In this document: positions 1 to 7,875 of the stretch, piece by piece
How positions within the stretch are numbered: position 1 is the first letter of the stretch
How the letters are laid out: the number at the start of each line of letters is the position of its first letter
NCBI RefSeq assembly: GCF_042680805.1
Contig: NZ_JBHUEM010000004.1
Coordinates: 62,001 to 126,000, forward strand
Reading direction: 5' to 3'
Origin: Bacillus_CJ salitolerans
GTDB taxonomy: Bacteria > Bacillota > Bacilli > Bacillales > SA4
Length of the DNA stretch: 64,000 bases
Notes under the pieces: model-generated
What the model was told of the DNA's origin: nothing
The model's input: only the letters and a program-made list of their open reading frames with translations
Databases searched by the model: none
Translations under genes and position numbers: made by a program

Positions 1-87
1 TTGCTCTGCCTTAATCTAAACGTGGCGCACTGAGACTTTTGTTCTGTATGAAAAGAATTAGTACTAGAGACACGAAATATAATATCA

Positions 88-503
88 GAGATAAGTAATA
101 GTTGAATCGAGATAAGTAAAACGTTGAACGAGGAAAGTAAACCGGAAACGAGATAAGTAAAAGCGAGCAAGAGGAAAGTAAATCGGGAAACGAGGTAAGT
201 AAAAGCGAGCAAGAGGAAAGTAAATCGGGAAACGAGGTAAGTAAAATCGAGTAAGAGGAAAGTAAACCGGAAACGAGGTAAGTAAAAGTGAGCAAGAGGA
301 AAGTAAATCGGGAAACGAGGTAAGTAAAAACGAACAAGAAGAAAGTAAACCGGAAACGAGGTAAGTAAAACCGAGCAAGAGGAAAGTAAATCGGGAAACG
401 AGGTAAGTAAAAGTGAGCAAGAGGAAAGTAAATCGGGAAACGAGGTAAGTAAAACCGAGTAAGAGGAAAGTAAACCGGAAACGAGGTAAGCCAAACCGAA
501 CAT
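88..503. repeat. Minisatellite of 20 alternating ~21-bp units
   Basis: Twenty consecutive units of 20-21 bp can be laid end to end. Two unit types alternate: A, GAGGAAAGTAAATCGGGAAAC (20-nt variants with CCGGAAAC), and B, GAGGTAAGTAAAAGCGAGCAA with variants in the last nine bases, giving a 41-42 bp higher-order period. The first two units and the last one are the most diverged. Because 21 is a multiple of 3, both strands stay open and the minus strand reads as a heptad-repeat hydrophobic peptide, but no ribosome-binding site or family supports translation. Function unknown. It lies about 350 bp upstream of an amino-acid transporter operon. Confidence 0.9.
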
Positions 504-729
504 GAGGATCACAAAATACTAGATTTACGCTAAGTTTTTTTAAAATACTGGATTCATCGTTCACTATATATTTCATTTCTCACTATATGAAGGATATGTA
601 AGGAAAAAAAGGGATTTGTATGGAAAAAGTATATTTTTTTGTGAAAATCAGGTTTTATGTCTGTTAATAACGGGTAACTAAGAAATATGAAAATTGCGAC
701 AATGGGAAGAAGGCTGTTACCCTTAAAGG

Positions 730-811
730 GGTAGATTCAAAAAGTGGGACAATTCGATGCTTGTTCGCATCCATATACATAAACATAACTGCCACACTTT
801 TTGAGACTACC
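730..811. repeat. Long imperfect inverted repeat with nested hairpin
   Basis: The left arm 730-751 (GGTAGATTCAAAAAGTGGGA...) and the right arm 789-811 are complementary over about 22 nt with few mismatches, with CAAAAAGTG/CACTTTTTG as the perfect core. Inside the loop GATGC (756-760) and GCATC (767-771) form a second small stem. No T-run follows, so it does not look like a terminator of an upstream gene. It sits 45 bp before the start of the substrate-binding protein gene, so it could be a leader structure, an operator or a remnant of a small palindromic element. The rest of 504-855 holds nothing I recognise. Confidence 0.7.
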
Positions 812-855
812 TAGGATCAGCTTTATTCATATATTTTCTAAGGGGGAGAAAGAGC

Positions 856-1638
856 ATGAGAAGAAAACATCTATTGTCTACGGTAGTGATGATTTTGGTG
901 GTAGGTCTGCTAGCTGCCTGTGGCGGGAAAACCACAACGAGTGAAGGCTACCAGCTTGCAGAAGGCGGGAAATTTACATTCGCCTCATCTGGAGAATTTA
1001 AGCCATTTAGTATGACTGATGGTAGCGGTGTCATGACTGGATTTGATATTGAAGTAGGAGAAGCAGTAGCAGCTGAGCTAGGATTAGAGCCTTCACAGCA
1101 AAAGTATAAGTTTAATGCAATAGTTGAAGGTGTGAAAACAGGTCGTTTTGATGCTGCAGTTGCCAGTCACACCATTACGGAAGAAAGATTAGAAAGTGTA
1201 AACTTTTCAACTCCTTATTACTACTCAGGTCCTCAAATTTTTGTAAGACCCGATAGTAATATTCAAACTCTCGATGATCTTACTGGATTAGAAGTAGCAG
1301 TATCTAAAGGGTCAACTTATGCCGATACAGCAGCTGAGGTAACCGATACAATTATTCAGTATGATAGTGATGTTACAGCATTAGAATCACTCAATAACGG
1401 AAAACATGATGCCGTTATTACTGATTTTATCACTGGAAAAGAAGCGATCGGAGCTGGCTTTTCTATTGAGGGAAGAGCGCTTCTAGGGCGAAGTGAACAA
1501 GCCATCGCTGTATCTAAAGAAAATGAAGCATTGCTAGAAGCGATTAATGATGCACTTCAAACACTTCGTGAGAATGGTACATTAAAAGATATCAGTATTA
1601 AGTACTTCGGTGAAGATATCACGGTTGCCCCTGAATAA
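856..1638 (+). CDS. Polar amino-acid ABC transporter, substrate-binding lipoprotein
   Basis: Extracytoplasmic ligand-binding component of an ABC importer for polar amino acids, tethered to the outer face of the membrane. The 260-residue product has a lipoprotein signal peptide with a basic start, hydrophobic core and lipobox LAAC with the lipidated Cys at 22. The rest is a bilobed solute-binding domain (SBP_bac_3 family) with the typical GFDIEVGEAVAAELG stretch near residues 57-72 and TPYYYSGPQIFV near 116-127. A strong GGGGGAG ribosome-binding site precedes the ATG. The permease and ATPase follow directly, so this is one uptake operon. Ligand is uncertain: cystine, arginine and glutamine systems all share this architecture. 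The family is clear, the substrate is not. Confidence 0.9.
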   Translation: MRRKHLLSTVVMILVVGLLAACGGKTTTSEGYQLAEGGKFTFASSGEFKPFSMTDGSGVMTGFDIEVGEAVAAELGLEPSQQKYKFNAIVEGVKTGRFDAAVASHTITEERLESVNFSTPYYYSGPQIFVRPDSNIQTLDDLTGLEVAVSKGSTYADTAAEVTDTIIQYDSDVTALESLNNGKHDAVITDFITGKEAIGAGFSIEGRALLGRSEQAIAVSKENEALLEAINDALQTLRENGTLKDISIKYFGEDITVAPE

Positions 1639-1665
1639 TGGGGTGTTTCAAATCTGATTAAATAA

Positions 1666-1694
1666 GAAAGCATGTGCGAAATGCACATGCTTTC
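1666..1694 (+). promoter_or_regulatory. Intercistronic 12-bp hairpin between binding protein and permease
   Basis: GAAAGCATGTGC (1666-1677), loop GAAAT, and GCACATGCTTTC (1683-1694) form a perfect 12-bp stem. There is no long T-run, so it is more likely an mRNA-stabilising or partial-attenuation element that keeps the binding-protein message more abundant than the permease and ATPase message, a common arrangement in ABC importers. Confidence 0.65.
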
Positions 1695-1727
1695 CTATCT
1701 AAAGGAACATCAAAGGAGTTGAATCAA

Positions 1728-2387
1728 TTGCCTAACTTTTTTCATCTATTAAGCACATTTGCTGAAACGTACCCTGTGTTTTTAAAGGGAATGTGGATGA
1801 CTTTATATGTTACAGCCATTTCACTTTTAATAGCTATTATTATTGGGTTAGTATTTGCCCTTTTAAAAATATCAGGTATTAAACTATTTGAATGGATAGC
1901 GAACTTATATATTTATGTAGTACGTGGGACACCATTGATTTTACAAATCTTTATTTTTTACTTTGGATTAGCGGAATTAAATATTTCAGCGTTTTGGTCG
2001 GTGGCATTAGGATTAGCTTTTCATAATGGAGCCTATATTGCGGAAATTTTCAGAGGATGCATTCAATCTATCGATAAAGGACAGATGGAAGCAGGCAGGT
2101 CCTTAGGGATGAGTAAAAACTTAACGATGCGAAGAATCATATTACCACAAGCATTTAAAAGAGCCCTACCCCCACTTGGAAACCAATTCATTATTGCCTT
2201 AAAGGATTCCTCACTTGCAGCTTTCATAGGATTTTACGAACTCTTCAATGTTGCTACTACACTTGGAGCGAATGAATTCGATAGTATGACATATTTAATC
2301 ATCGCTGGTGTGTACTATTTAATTCTAGTATTTATCTTTACATTACTAGTATCTGCATTAGAGAAGAAAATGGCCGCTGGTGATTAA
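1728..2387 (+). CDS. Polar amino-acid ABC transporter, permease
   Basis: Membrane-spanning subunit of the importer, family HisM/GlnP. The usual conserved EAA loop is present as QMEAGRSLGMS followed by MRRIILPQAFKRALPPLGNQFI, which docks on the ATPase. About five hydrophobic segments are visible. The reading frame is open from a GTG at 1674, but that codon lies inside the 1666-1694 hairpin with no ribosome-binding site. The TTG at 1728 follows AAAGGAG at a good distance and gives a 219-residue protein of normal family length beginning PNFFHLLSTF. It probably forms a homodimer, since a single permease gene is present. Confidence 0.88.
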   Translation: MPNFFHLLSTFAETYPVFLKGMWMTLYVTAISLLIAIIIGLVFALLKISGIKLFEWIANLYIYVVRGTPLILQIFIFYFGLAELNISAFWSVALGLAFHNGAYIAEIFRGCIQSIDKGQMEAGRSLGMSKNLTMRRIILPQAFKRALPPLGNQFIIALKDSSLAAFIGFYELFNVATTLGANEFDSMTYLIIAGVYYLILVFIFTLLVSALEKKMAAGD

Positions 2388-2414
2388 AAAGTCGGGAAGG
2401 AGAGGGCTGATCGA

Positions 2415-3155
2415 ATGAGCAAAGAGCGAGAAATGATAAAAGTAGAAAAACTAAACAAATCATTTGGGGATTTACATGTATTAAAGGATATAGATATTAA
2501 TGTGAGAGAAAGCGACGTTGTCGTCTTGATTGGTGCAAGCGGGTCAGGAAAGAGCACCCTGCTGCGGTGTTTGAATTTCTTAGAAATGAAGGATAATGGA
2601 TTGATTATGATTGAGGGAGAAGAAATTAACAAGGGAACACATAACCTTAACCATATACGGCAAAAGGTAGGAATGGTGTTTCAGCACTTTAACTTGTTTC
2701 CACATAAAACTGTTCTTCAAAATGTCATCGAAGCCCCTGTTCAAGTAAAAAAAATACCTAAACAACAGGCGATTGAAGAAGGGATTGATCTTCTTCGCAA
2801 GGTCGGTCTTGAAGAGAAGAAGGATGTATATCCATCCAAGCTTTCAGGTGGACAAAAACAGAGGGTTGCCATTGCTAGGGCACTTGCAATGAAACCAGAT
2901 ATCATGCTATTTGATGAACCAACATCCGCTCTAGACCCTGAATTAGTAGGTGAGGTCCTTTCAACCATGAAGGCACTCGCTTTAGATGGAATGACGATGG
3001 TTGTCGTCACCCATGAAATGGGTTTCGCTAAAGAAGTAGCTGATTGGGTTGTCTATATGCACGATGGGAAAATTGTGGAGGTTGGTCACCCCGAACAAAT
3101 CTTTTCCAAACCAAAAGAAGAGAGAACAAGAGAATTTTTAAGTAAAGTACTATAA
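2415..3155 (+). CDS. Polar amino-acid ABC transporter, ATP-binding protein
   Basis: Cytoplasmic ATPase driving the importer, GlnQ/ArtM/TcyN type, 246 residues. All nucleotide-binding landmarks are intact: Walker A GASGSGKST near residue 40, Q-loop in MVFQHFNLFPH, signature LSGGQKQRVAIARAL, Walker B IMLFDEPTSALDPE and H-loop VVVTHEM. It starts 27 bp after the permease behind AAGGAGAG. A second possible start is the Met of MIKVEKL five codons later. The operon ends at a strong bidirectional terminator just past the stop codon. Function as transporter ATPase is certain, substrate inferred only from family. Confidence 0.93.
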   Translation: MSKEREMIKVEKLNKSFGDLHVLKDIDINVRESDVVVLIGASGSGKSTLLRCLNFLEMKDNGLIMIEGEEINKGTHNLNHIRQKVGMVFQHFNLFPHKTVLQNVIEAPVQVKKIPKQQAIEEGIDLLRKVGLEEKKDVYPSKLSGGQKQRVAIARALAMKPDIMLFDEPTSALDPELVGEVLSTMKALALDGMTMVVVTHEMGFAKEVADWVVYMHDGKIVEVGHPEQIFSKPKEERTREFLSKVL

Positions 3156-3190
3156 AAAATAAGACGGCACAACGTGTCGTCTTATTTTTT
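3154..3190. terminator. Bidirectional rho-independent terminator
   Basis: A 17-bp stem (AAAAAATAAGACGGCAC / GTGTCGTCTTATTTTTT, one G-U pair) with a 3-nt loop. It ends the transporter operon on the plus strand and overlaps the stop codon of the convergent minus-strand gene, serving both. Confidence 0.9.
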
Positions 3191-3667
3191 CTTTATAAAT
3201 AGTAAATAAACACCTGCCACAATTAAACCGATTGGCCAATATTTCTCAATGAAGTTTACAATGGAACCGATCCACCCTAACCACCCTATAACTTCGTGAT
3301 AAAATAAGGCAAGAATGGATAAAATTAATAATAATAATCCTGGGAGTAGATTCGACTTTGTTTGCTGATATTTAAGTAAAAATGCACAACCAATAATCAA
3401 GGTGAACATTGCCCAATGTTCTGGCCAAAAGGAAAAAAGTATTGAAAAATGAAAATGTAGACCAAACCCAAACAAAATAAATCCAGGAACGATATTTTGA
3501 TAGTCTCTAGATGTGTAAGCTTGTGCTAGAAACGCAATTCCGATAATGATAAGTAATGTGGGCCAAGTATAAAAAACTTTTAACGAATAGAGATTGAGTT
3601 GGTCCAGTAAAAAATATAGTCCTATTCCAATTAATATTATTCCAGGAAATACACCTTGTTTCTTCAT
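3182..3667 (-). CDS. Small multi-pass membrane protein, LiaI/LiaF-like
   Basis: A 161-residue hydrophobic protein with about six short membrane segments and a repeated pattern of PGIILIGIGLYFLL, WPTLLIIIGIAFL, PGFILFGFGLHF and WPIGLIVAGVYLL. This W-P-x-x-L-I-x-x-G pattern is typical of the membrane portion of LiaI/LiaF-type envelope-stress proteins, but the C-terminal cell-wall-active LiaF domain is absent. Preceded by GGAAGGTGATT on the minus strand. It stands alone between convergent transporter genes and divergent hemA. In B. subtilis the neighbour of hemA is the unrelated ysxD, so this marks where synteny breaks. Function is not known; a role in envelope stress is only a family-level guess. 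Confidence 0.7.
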   Translation of the reverse strand: MKKQGVFPGIILIGIGLYFLLDQLNLYSLKVFYTWPTLLIIIGIAFLAQAYTSRDYQNIVPGFILFGFGLHFHFSILFSFWPEHWAMFTLIIGCAFLLKYQQTKSNLLPGLLLLILSILALFYHEVIGWLGWIGSIVNFIEKYWPIGLIVAGVYLLFIKKK

Positions 3668-3855
3668 AGATAATCACCTTCCAATAAGTAGAAAAATCGA
3701 TAGTAGGTACTTGTACTTGATAAACGGTGTTGTTTTTGTTATTGTACATTTTGGAGTCATTTTTTTAAGGACGTCTTCGAATAATACCAATATTTATCTT
3801 ATCATATGAGTTCATAGTCTGTTCACAATTTTTAAACAGGACTTAATTTTATTCA

Positions 3856-3878
3856 TGTTATAATAAACATACATTATT
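3856..3878 (+). promoter_or_regulatory. hemA promoter -10 region with possible PerR half-site
   Basis: An extended -10 (TG at 3856-3857, TATAAT at 3859-3864) lies 33 bp before the hemA start. The -35 region is poor. The overlapping TTATAAT (3858-3864) matches one arm of the TTATAATNATTATAA PerR box known at B. subtilis hemA, but the second arm (AACATAC) matches only 4 of 7. Control by PerR is therefore a guess. Confidence 0.45.
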
Positions 3879-3896
3879 ATGGGGGTGGATGAACAA

Positions 3897-5255
3897 ATGC
3901 ATATTCTTGTAGTTGGCGTAAATTATAAAACAGCCCCTGTTGAGATTCGTGAAAAACTAACATTTAATCAACTAGATTTACCACAGGCAATGACACGGCT
4001 AAAGAACCAAAAAAGTATTTTAGAAAACGTAATTGTTTCTACATGTAACCGTACGGAAATTTATGCTGTTGTGGACCAACTCCACACAGGACGTTATTAT
4101 ATAAAGTCATTTATGTCGGAATGGTTTGGATTAGATAAAACGGAATTCTCTCCATTTTTAACAATCCACGAAGATGAAGCAGCCGTTGAGCACTTGTTTC
4201 GAGTTTCATGTGGCTTAAACTCAATGATACTTGGTGAAACACAAATTCTCGGACAAGTACGTACGAGCTTTGGCTTATCACAAGAGGAACAAACGGTGGG
4301 TACGGTATTTAATCAGCTATTTAAGCAAGCTATTACCCTTGCAAAACGTGCTCATTCTGAAACGGAGATTGGATCTAATGCCGTTTCTGTAAGTTATGCA
4401 GCCGTTGAGCTTGCGAAAAAAATCTTTGGTTCTTTAGTAAACAAACACGTTGTAATATTAGGTGCTGGAAAAATGGGCGAGCTTGCTGTTCAAAATCTAC
4501 ATGGTAATGGTGTAGGGCAAGTAACGGTTTTAAATCGCACTCTAGAAAAAGCTGAATTATTAGCTTCACGCTTTGCAGGAACGGCTAAGCCTATAGAAGA
4601 ACTTGAAACGGTTTTATCAATGGCTGATATTGTAATAAGCTCTACTGGTTCAAAGGATTACGTAATAACTGAGTCGATTATGGCGAAGGCAGAAAAGAAA
4701 CGTAAAGGTCGTCCTATCTTTATGGTGGATATTGCGGTACCTCGAGATCTTGATCCAGCACTATCTAACTTAGACAGTGTGTTTTTATATGACATCGATG
4801 ACTTGGAAGGAATTGTAGAAGCAAACCTTCAAGAGCGTCAGCATGAGGCTGAAAAAATAGAGCTTATGATTGAAGAGGATATCGTAGAATTTAACAAATG
4901 GCTACGTACACTTGGAGTCGTACCTGTGATTTCTGCATTACGTGAAAAAGCTCTAGCTGTTCAAGCCGAAACGATGCTAAGTATCGAACGAAAGCTACCG
5001 AATCTAACAGAGCGAGACATTAAAGTACTAAATAAGCATACGAAGAGTATCATTAATCAATTATTACGAGATCCGATTTTAAAAGCAAAAGAGCTAGCAG
5101 GTGAGCCAAATGCTGAGGAATCTCTAGACTTATTTATGAAAATCTTTGATATTGAAGAAGCAGTTGAAGTGCATAAGAAGCGTGAAAATCAAAGCGTGAC
5201 AAGTGAGTCGAATCAATGGCAAGTATCTTCTCAAAAGGTATCGGCAAAAGTCTAA
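3897..5255 (+). CDS. hemA: Glutamyl-tRNA reductase
   Basis: First committed step of C5 tetrapyrrole synthesis: NADPH-dependent reduction of glutamyl-tRNA to glutamate-1-semialdehyde in the cytoplasm. 452 residues from the chosen ATG, which starts MHILVVGVNYK like the B. subtilis protein and follows GGGGGTGG by 8 nt; the upstream in-frame ATG at 3879 lies too close to the promoter and is rejected. The catalytic Cys50 is in the STCNRTE motif, the NADPH-binding loop is GAGKMGE near residue 190, and the ETQILGQV block is intact. The C-terminal dimerisation helices are followed by a short variable Ser/Gln-rich tail. It is the first gene of hemAXCDBL; HemA abundance is normally feedback-controlled with the help of HemX. 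Confidence 0.98.
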   Translation: MHILVVGVNYKTAPVEIREKLTFNQLDLPQAMTRLKNQKSILENVIVSTCNRTEIYAVVDQLHTGRYYIKSFMSEWFGLDKTEFSPFLTIHEDEAAVEHLFRVSCGLNSMILGETQILGQVRTSFGLSQEEQTVGTVFNQLFKQAITLAKRAHSETEIGSNAVSVSYAAVELAKKIFGSLVNKHVVILGAGKMGELAVQNLHGNGVGQVTVLNRTLEKAELLASRFAGTAKPIEELETVLSMADIVISSTGSKDYVITESIMAKAEKKRKGRPIFMVDIAVPRDLDPALSNLDSVFLYDIDDLEGIVEANLQERQHEAEKIELMIEEDIVEFNKWLRTLGVVPVISALREKALAVQAETMLSIERKLPNLTERDIKVLNKHTKSIINQLLRDPILKAKELAGEPNAEESLDLFMKIFDIEEAVEVHKKRENQSVTSESNQWQVSSQKVSAKV

Positions 5256-5270
5256 GTGAGGATTTGATGA

Positions 5271-6104
5271 ATGTTTACTATCTCAATGAGTTGGGTTTAC
5301 GAACTTACCATTCTTATATATGCACTTAGTGTATTATTATACTTTATTGATTTCTTACACAACAACCGGAAGGCAAACCGAATCGCCTTCTGGTTGCTTT
5401 CTATTGTTTGGATTTTACAAACATTTTTCTTAATCATTCGAATGATTGATATTGGCAGAATCCCCATACTTACGATATTTGAAGGGTTATACTTTTACGC
5501 ATGGGTACTTATATCCCTATCACTTATAGTAAACCGACTAGTACGAGTCGACTTTATCGTGTTCTTCACGAATGTGCTCGGTTTCTTTATTATGTCTCTT
5601 CATACCTTTGCTCCCGCTCAGCATCAATCAACATTATTAGCCCAACAACTAGTCTCGGAATTACTGATTATACATATTACAATGGCCATTTTGTCTTACG
5701 GGGCTTTTACTCTTTCCTTTGTTTTTTCATTGTTATATTTTATTCAATATAATTTATTGAAGAAGAAAAAATGGGGAAAAAGATTACTTCGATTAGGTGA
5801 TTTGTCAAAACTAGATCACATGTCGTATGTATTAAATGTGATTGGAGTACCAATGCTGATATTATCTCTTTTATTAGGAATAATCTGGGCTTATATAAAG
5901 CTCGATCATTTTTATTGGTATGATGCAAAGGTCATTGGGTCATTTATTGTGCTCGTTACATATAGTTCTTATTTATATTTGAGAGTTGGAAAAGGACTTG
6001 AAGGAAAAACAATGGCTACATTAAATAATATGGCGTTTTTAGTCCTGCTCATTAACTATTTTTTATTTGGTAATTTGTCGCGATTTCATATTTGGCATTC
6101 GTAA
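5271..6104 (+). CDS. hemX: HemX, membrane regulator of HemA level
   Basis: Integral membrane protein of 277 residues with about eight hydrophobic segments, related to the CcsA/ResC cytochrome-c assembly family. In B. subtilis HemX lowers the cellular level of HemA by a post-transcriptional mechanism, so it tunes flux into heme. The family-type block LHTFAPAQHQS and the conserved HITMAILSYGAF helix are present. It starts 15 bp after hemA behind a weak GTGAGG ribosome-binding site and is cotranscribed. Whether it itself handles heme is not known. Assignment rests on family features plus exact operon position. Confidence 0.93.
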   Translation: MFTISMSWVYELTILIYALSVLLYFIDFLHNNRKANRIAFWLLSIVWILQTFFLIIRMIDIGRIPILTIFEGLYFYAWVLISLSLIVNRLVRVDFIVFFTNVLGFFIMSLHTFAPAQHQSTLLAQQLVSELLIIHITMAILSYGAFTLSFVFSLLYFIQYNLLKKKKWGKRLLRLGDLSKLDHMSYVLNVIGVPMLILSLLLGIIWAYIKLDHFYWYDAKVIGSFIVLVTYSSYLYLRVGKGLEGKTMATLNNMAFLVLLINYFLFGNLSRFHIWHS

Positions 6105-6142
6105 GCAAGGAAGTGTAGTTTTAACGGTGAAGGAGGATAATG

Positions 6143-7075
6143 ATGAGAGAAATTATTGTAGGTTCTCGTAGAAGTAAGCTTGCTTTAACCCAGACAAATT
6201 GGGTGATTGAACAATTAAAAGCATTAGGGGCACCATTTGAATTTAAAGTGAAAGAGATCGTTACTAAGGGTGATGTCATACTGGATGTGACATTATCAAA
6301 GGTTGGTGGAAAGGGTCTCTTTGTAAAAGAAATCGAACAAGCTATGCTAGATAAAGAAATTGATATGGCTGTTCATAGCATGAAGGATATGCCAGCTGTC
6401 TTACCTAATGGTTTAATTGTTGGTTGTATGCCAGCACGTGTTGATTATCGTGATGTATTAATTTCAAAGGATCATACGAAGCTTGCCGCTTTAAAGAAAG
6501 GGGCGATTATCGGAACGAGTAGCCTAAGAAGAAGTGCTCAGTTACTAGCCATTCGTCCTGATTTAAATGTAAAATGGATTCGTGGAAATATTGATACAAG
6601 ACTATCTAAGCTGAAAAATGAAGAGTACGATGCGATACTATTAGCAGCTGCGGGCTTACATCGTATGGGGTGGACAGAAGAGGTAGTAACGGAATATCTT
6701 GAGCCAGAGATTTGTTTACCTGCGGTTGGTCAAGGTGCTCTTTCAATAGAATGTAGGGAAGAGGATTCAGACCTACTAGATTGGCTACAAAAATTCAATG
6801 ATACGAAGACTGAAACGACTGTTAAGGCGGAACGCGTGTTTCTCCATGAGCTTGAAGGAGGTTGTCAAGTACCTATCGCGGGACTTGCAACGCTCTTAGA
6901 AGATCAGCAGATCAGATTAACAGGATTAGTTGGTACACCTGAAGGGAAAACCATTCTTAAAGAGACAGTAACTGGATCTGATTACTTGAAAGTTGGGCAA
7001 GAAGTAGCGAAACGACTAAAAGATCAAGGAGCCTTAGATATGATTAAGAAGGTAAAAGAGGACCTTAATTCTTAA
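6143..7075 (+). CDS. hemC: Porphobilinogen deaminase (hydroxymethylbilane synthase)
   Basis: Joins four porphobilinogen molecules into hydroxymethylbilane. Two ATG codons are adjacent (6140, 6143); the second gives the better 6-nt spacing from AGGAGG and the expected MREIIVGSRRSKLAL start, 310 residues. The dipyrromethane-cofactor Cys is at about 241 in HELEGGCQVPIAG. The GTSSLRRSAQL and IRGNIDTRLSKL blocks, which hold the arginines binding substrate carboxylates, are intact. It lies third in the heme operon and its stop codon overlaps the hemD start (TAATG), suggesting translational coupling so that the unstable product is passed on rapidly. Confidence 0.98.
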   Translation: MREIIVGSRRSKLALTQTNWVIEQLKALGAPFEFKVKEIVTKGDVILDVTLSKVGGKGLFVKEIEQAMLDKEIDMAVHSMKDMPAVLPNGLIVGCMPARVDYRDVLISKDHTKLAALKKGAIIGTSSLRRSAQLLAIRPDLNVKWIRGNIDTRLSKLKNEEYDAILLAAAGLHRMGWTEEVVTEYLEPEICLPAVGQGALSIECREEDSDLLDWLQKFNDTKTETTVKAERVFLHELEGGCQVPIAGLATLLEDQQIRLTGLVGTPEGKTILKETVTGSDYLKVGQEVAKRLKDQGALDMIKKVKEDLNS

Positions 7076-7875
7076 TGAAAGCATTGCCTCTTCATCATAA
7101 AACGATTGTGATTACTAGAGATGGAAAAAGTAACGAACAATTGGCTGCACATATATCGAAACTCGGTGGAGTGCCAATTTCAGTTCCGCTACTTGACTTT
7201 AGACTTTCAACCATAACTGAGCATGAAGAACGAATCATTCATGATCTTATGCAGTATGATTGGATTGTGTTTACGAGTGCAAATGGAGTAAGCTATTTTT
7301 TTGAACTGTATTATAAATTGAAAAAAGAATCTGTACTACGGTTACCTAACATCGCTGTAGTTGGAGAGAAAACAAAAAATTCCATTGAAGAGAGAGGATT
7401 TATTCCTTCACTAGTTCCAAAGGAATATGTGGCAGAGTGTCTCATTGAAATGTTCATGCAGGAGCCTATTGAACAAAAAAAGATCCTACTTATAAAGGGA
7501 AATCTTGCACGTCCGGTATTAGCGAATGGTTTAAAAGAGCTTGGAGTCACTGTACATGAGCTTGTTGTATATGAGACCTATTGTCCGGCGACTAGAGAAC
7601 AGCTCAAACAGTTATTACATCAACGAGTGGATGCGATCACATTTACAAGTCCTTCAACCATTAAACATTTTGTACAGCTTTTACGAGATGAAAATTGGCA
7701 GTCTTGGATAAACAAGACACTTGTTTGTTGTATCGGTCCAATCACCCAAAAAACAGCACTGGAATATGGCATTATCCCGCAAATAGTACCGAATACTTAT
7801 ACGTTAGACCATTTGTTGGATGAATTAACTTTGTTTTTTATTAATAAGGAGGAAGAGCTAGATGGCACAATTTAA
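7075..7875 (+). CDS. hemD: Uroporphyrinogen-III synthase
   Basis: Closes hydroxymethylbilane into uroporphyrinogen III with inversion of ring D, the branch point to heme, siroheme and cobalamin. The 266-residue protein is diverged, as this family always is, but shows the two-domain pattern with VFTSANGVSYFFE near residue 63, LLIKGNLARPVLANGL in the middle and AITFTSPSTIKHFVQLL towards the C terminus. No strong ribosome-binding site of its own; its ATG shares one base with the hemC stop codon, so coupling is likely. Overlaps hemB by 14 bp at its other end. Confidence 0.95.
   Translation: MKALPLHHKTIVITRDGKSNEQLAAHISKLGGVPISVPLLDFRLSTITEHEERIIHDLMQYDWIVFTSANGVSYFFELYYKLKKESVLRLPNIAVVGEKTKNSIEERGFIPSLVPKEYVAECLIEMFMQEPIEQKKILLIKGNLARPVLANGLKELGVTVHELVVYETYCPATREQLKQLLHQRVDAITFTSPSTIKHFVQLLRDENWQSWINKTLVCCIGPITQKTALEYGIIPQIVPNTYTLDHLLDELTLFFINKEEELDGTI

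Noticed and set aside
88..503. CRISPR array
   Set aside because: Units are contiguous with no unique spacers of constant length, and no cas genes are near.
11..576. Long minus-strand open frames across the minisatellite
   Set aside because: They arise because the 21-bp period keeps every frame open; no ribosome-binding site, no family resemblance, and composition is a simple heptad repeat.
3858..3873. Full PerR box at hemA
   Set aside because: Only the left arm fits; recorded as a weak hint in the feature, not as a site.
7311..7550. Minus-strand open frames inside hem, rad, mre and other conserved genes
   Set aside because: Shadows of strongly supported genes on the other strand with no initiation signals.
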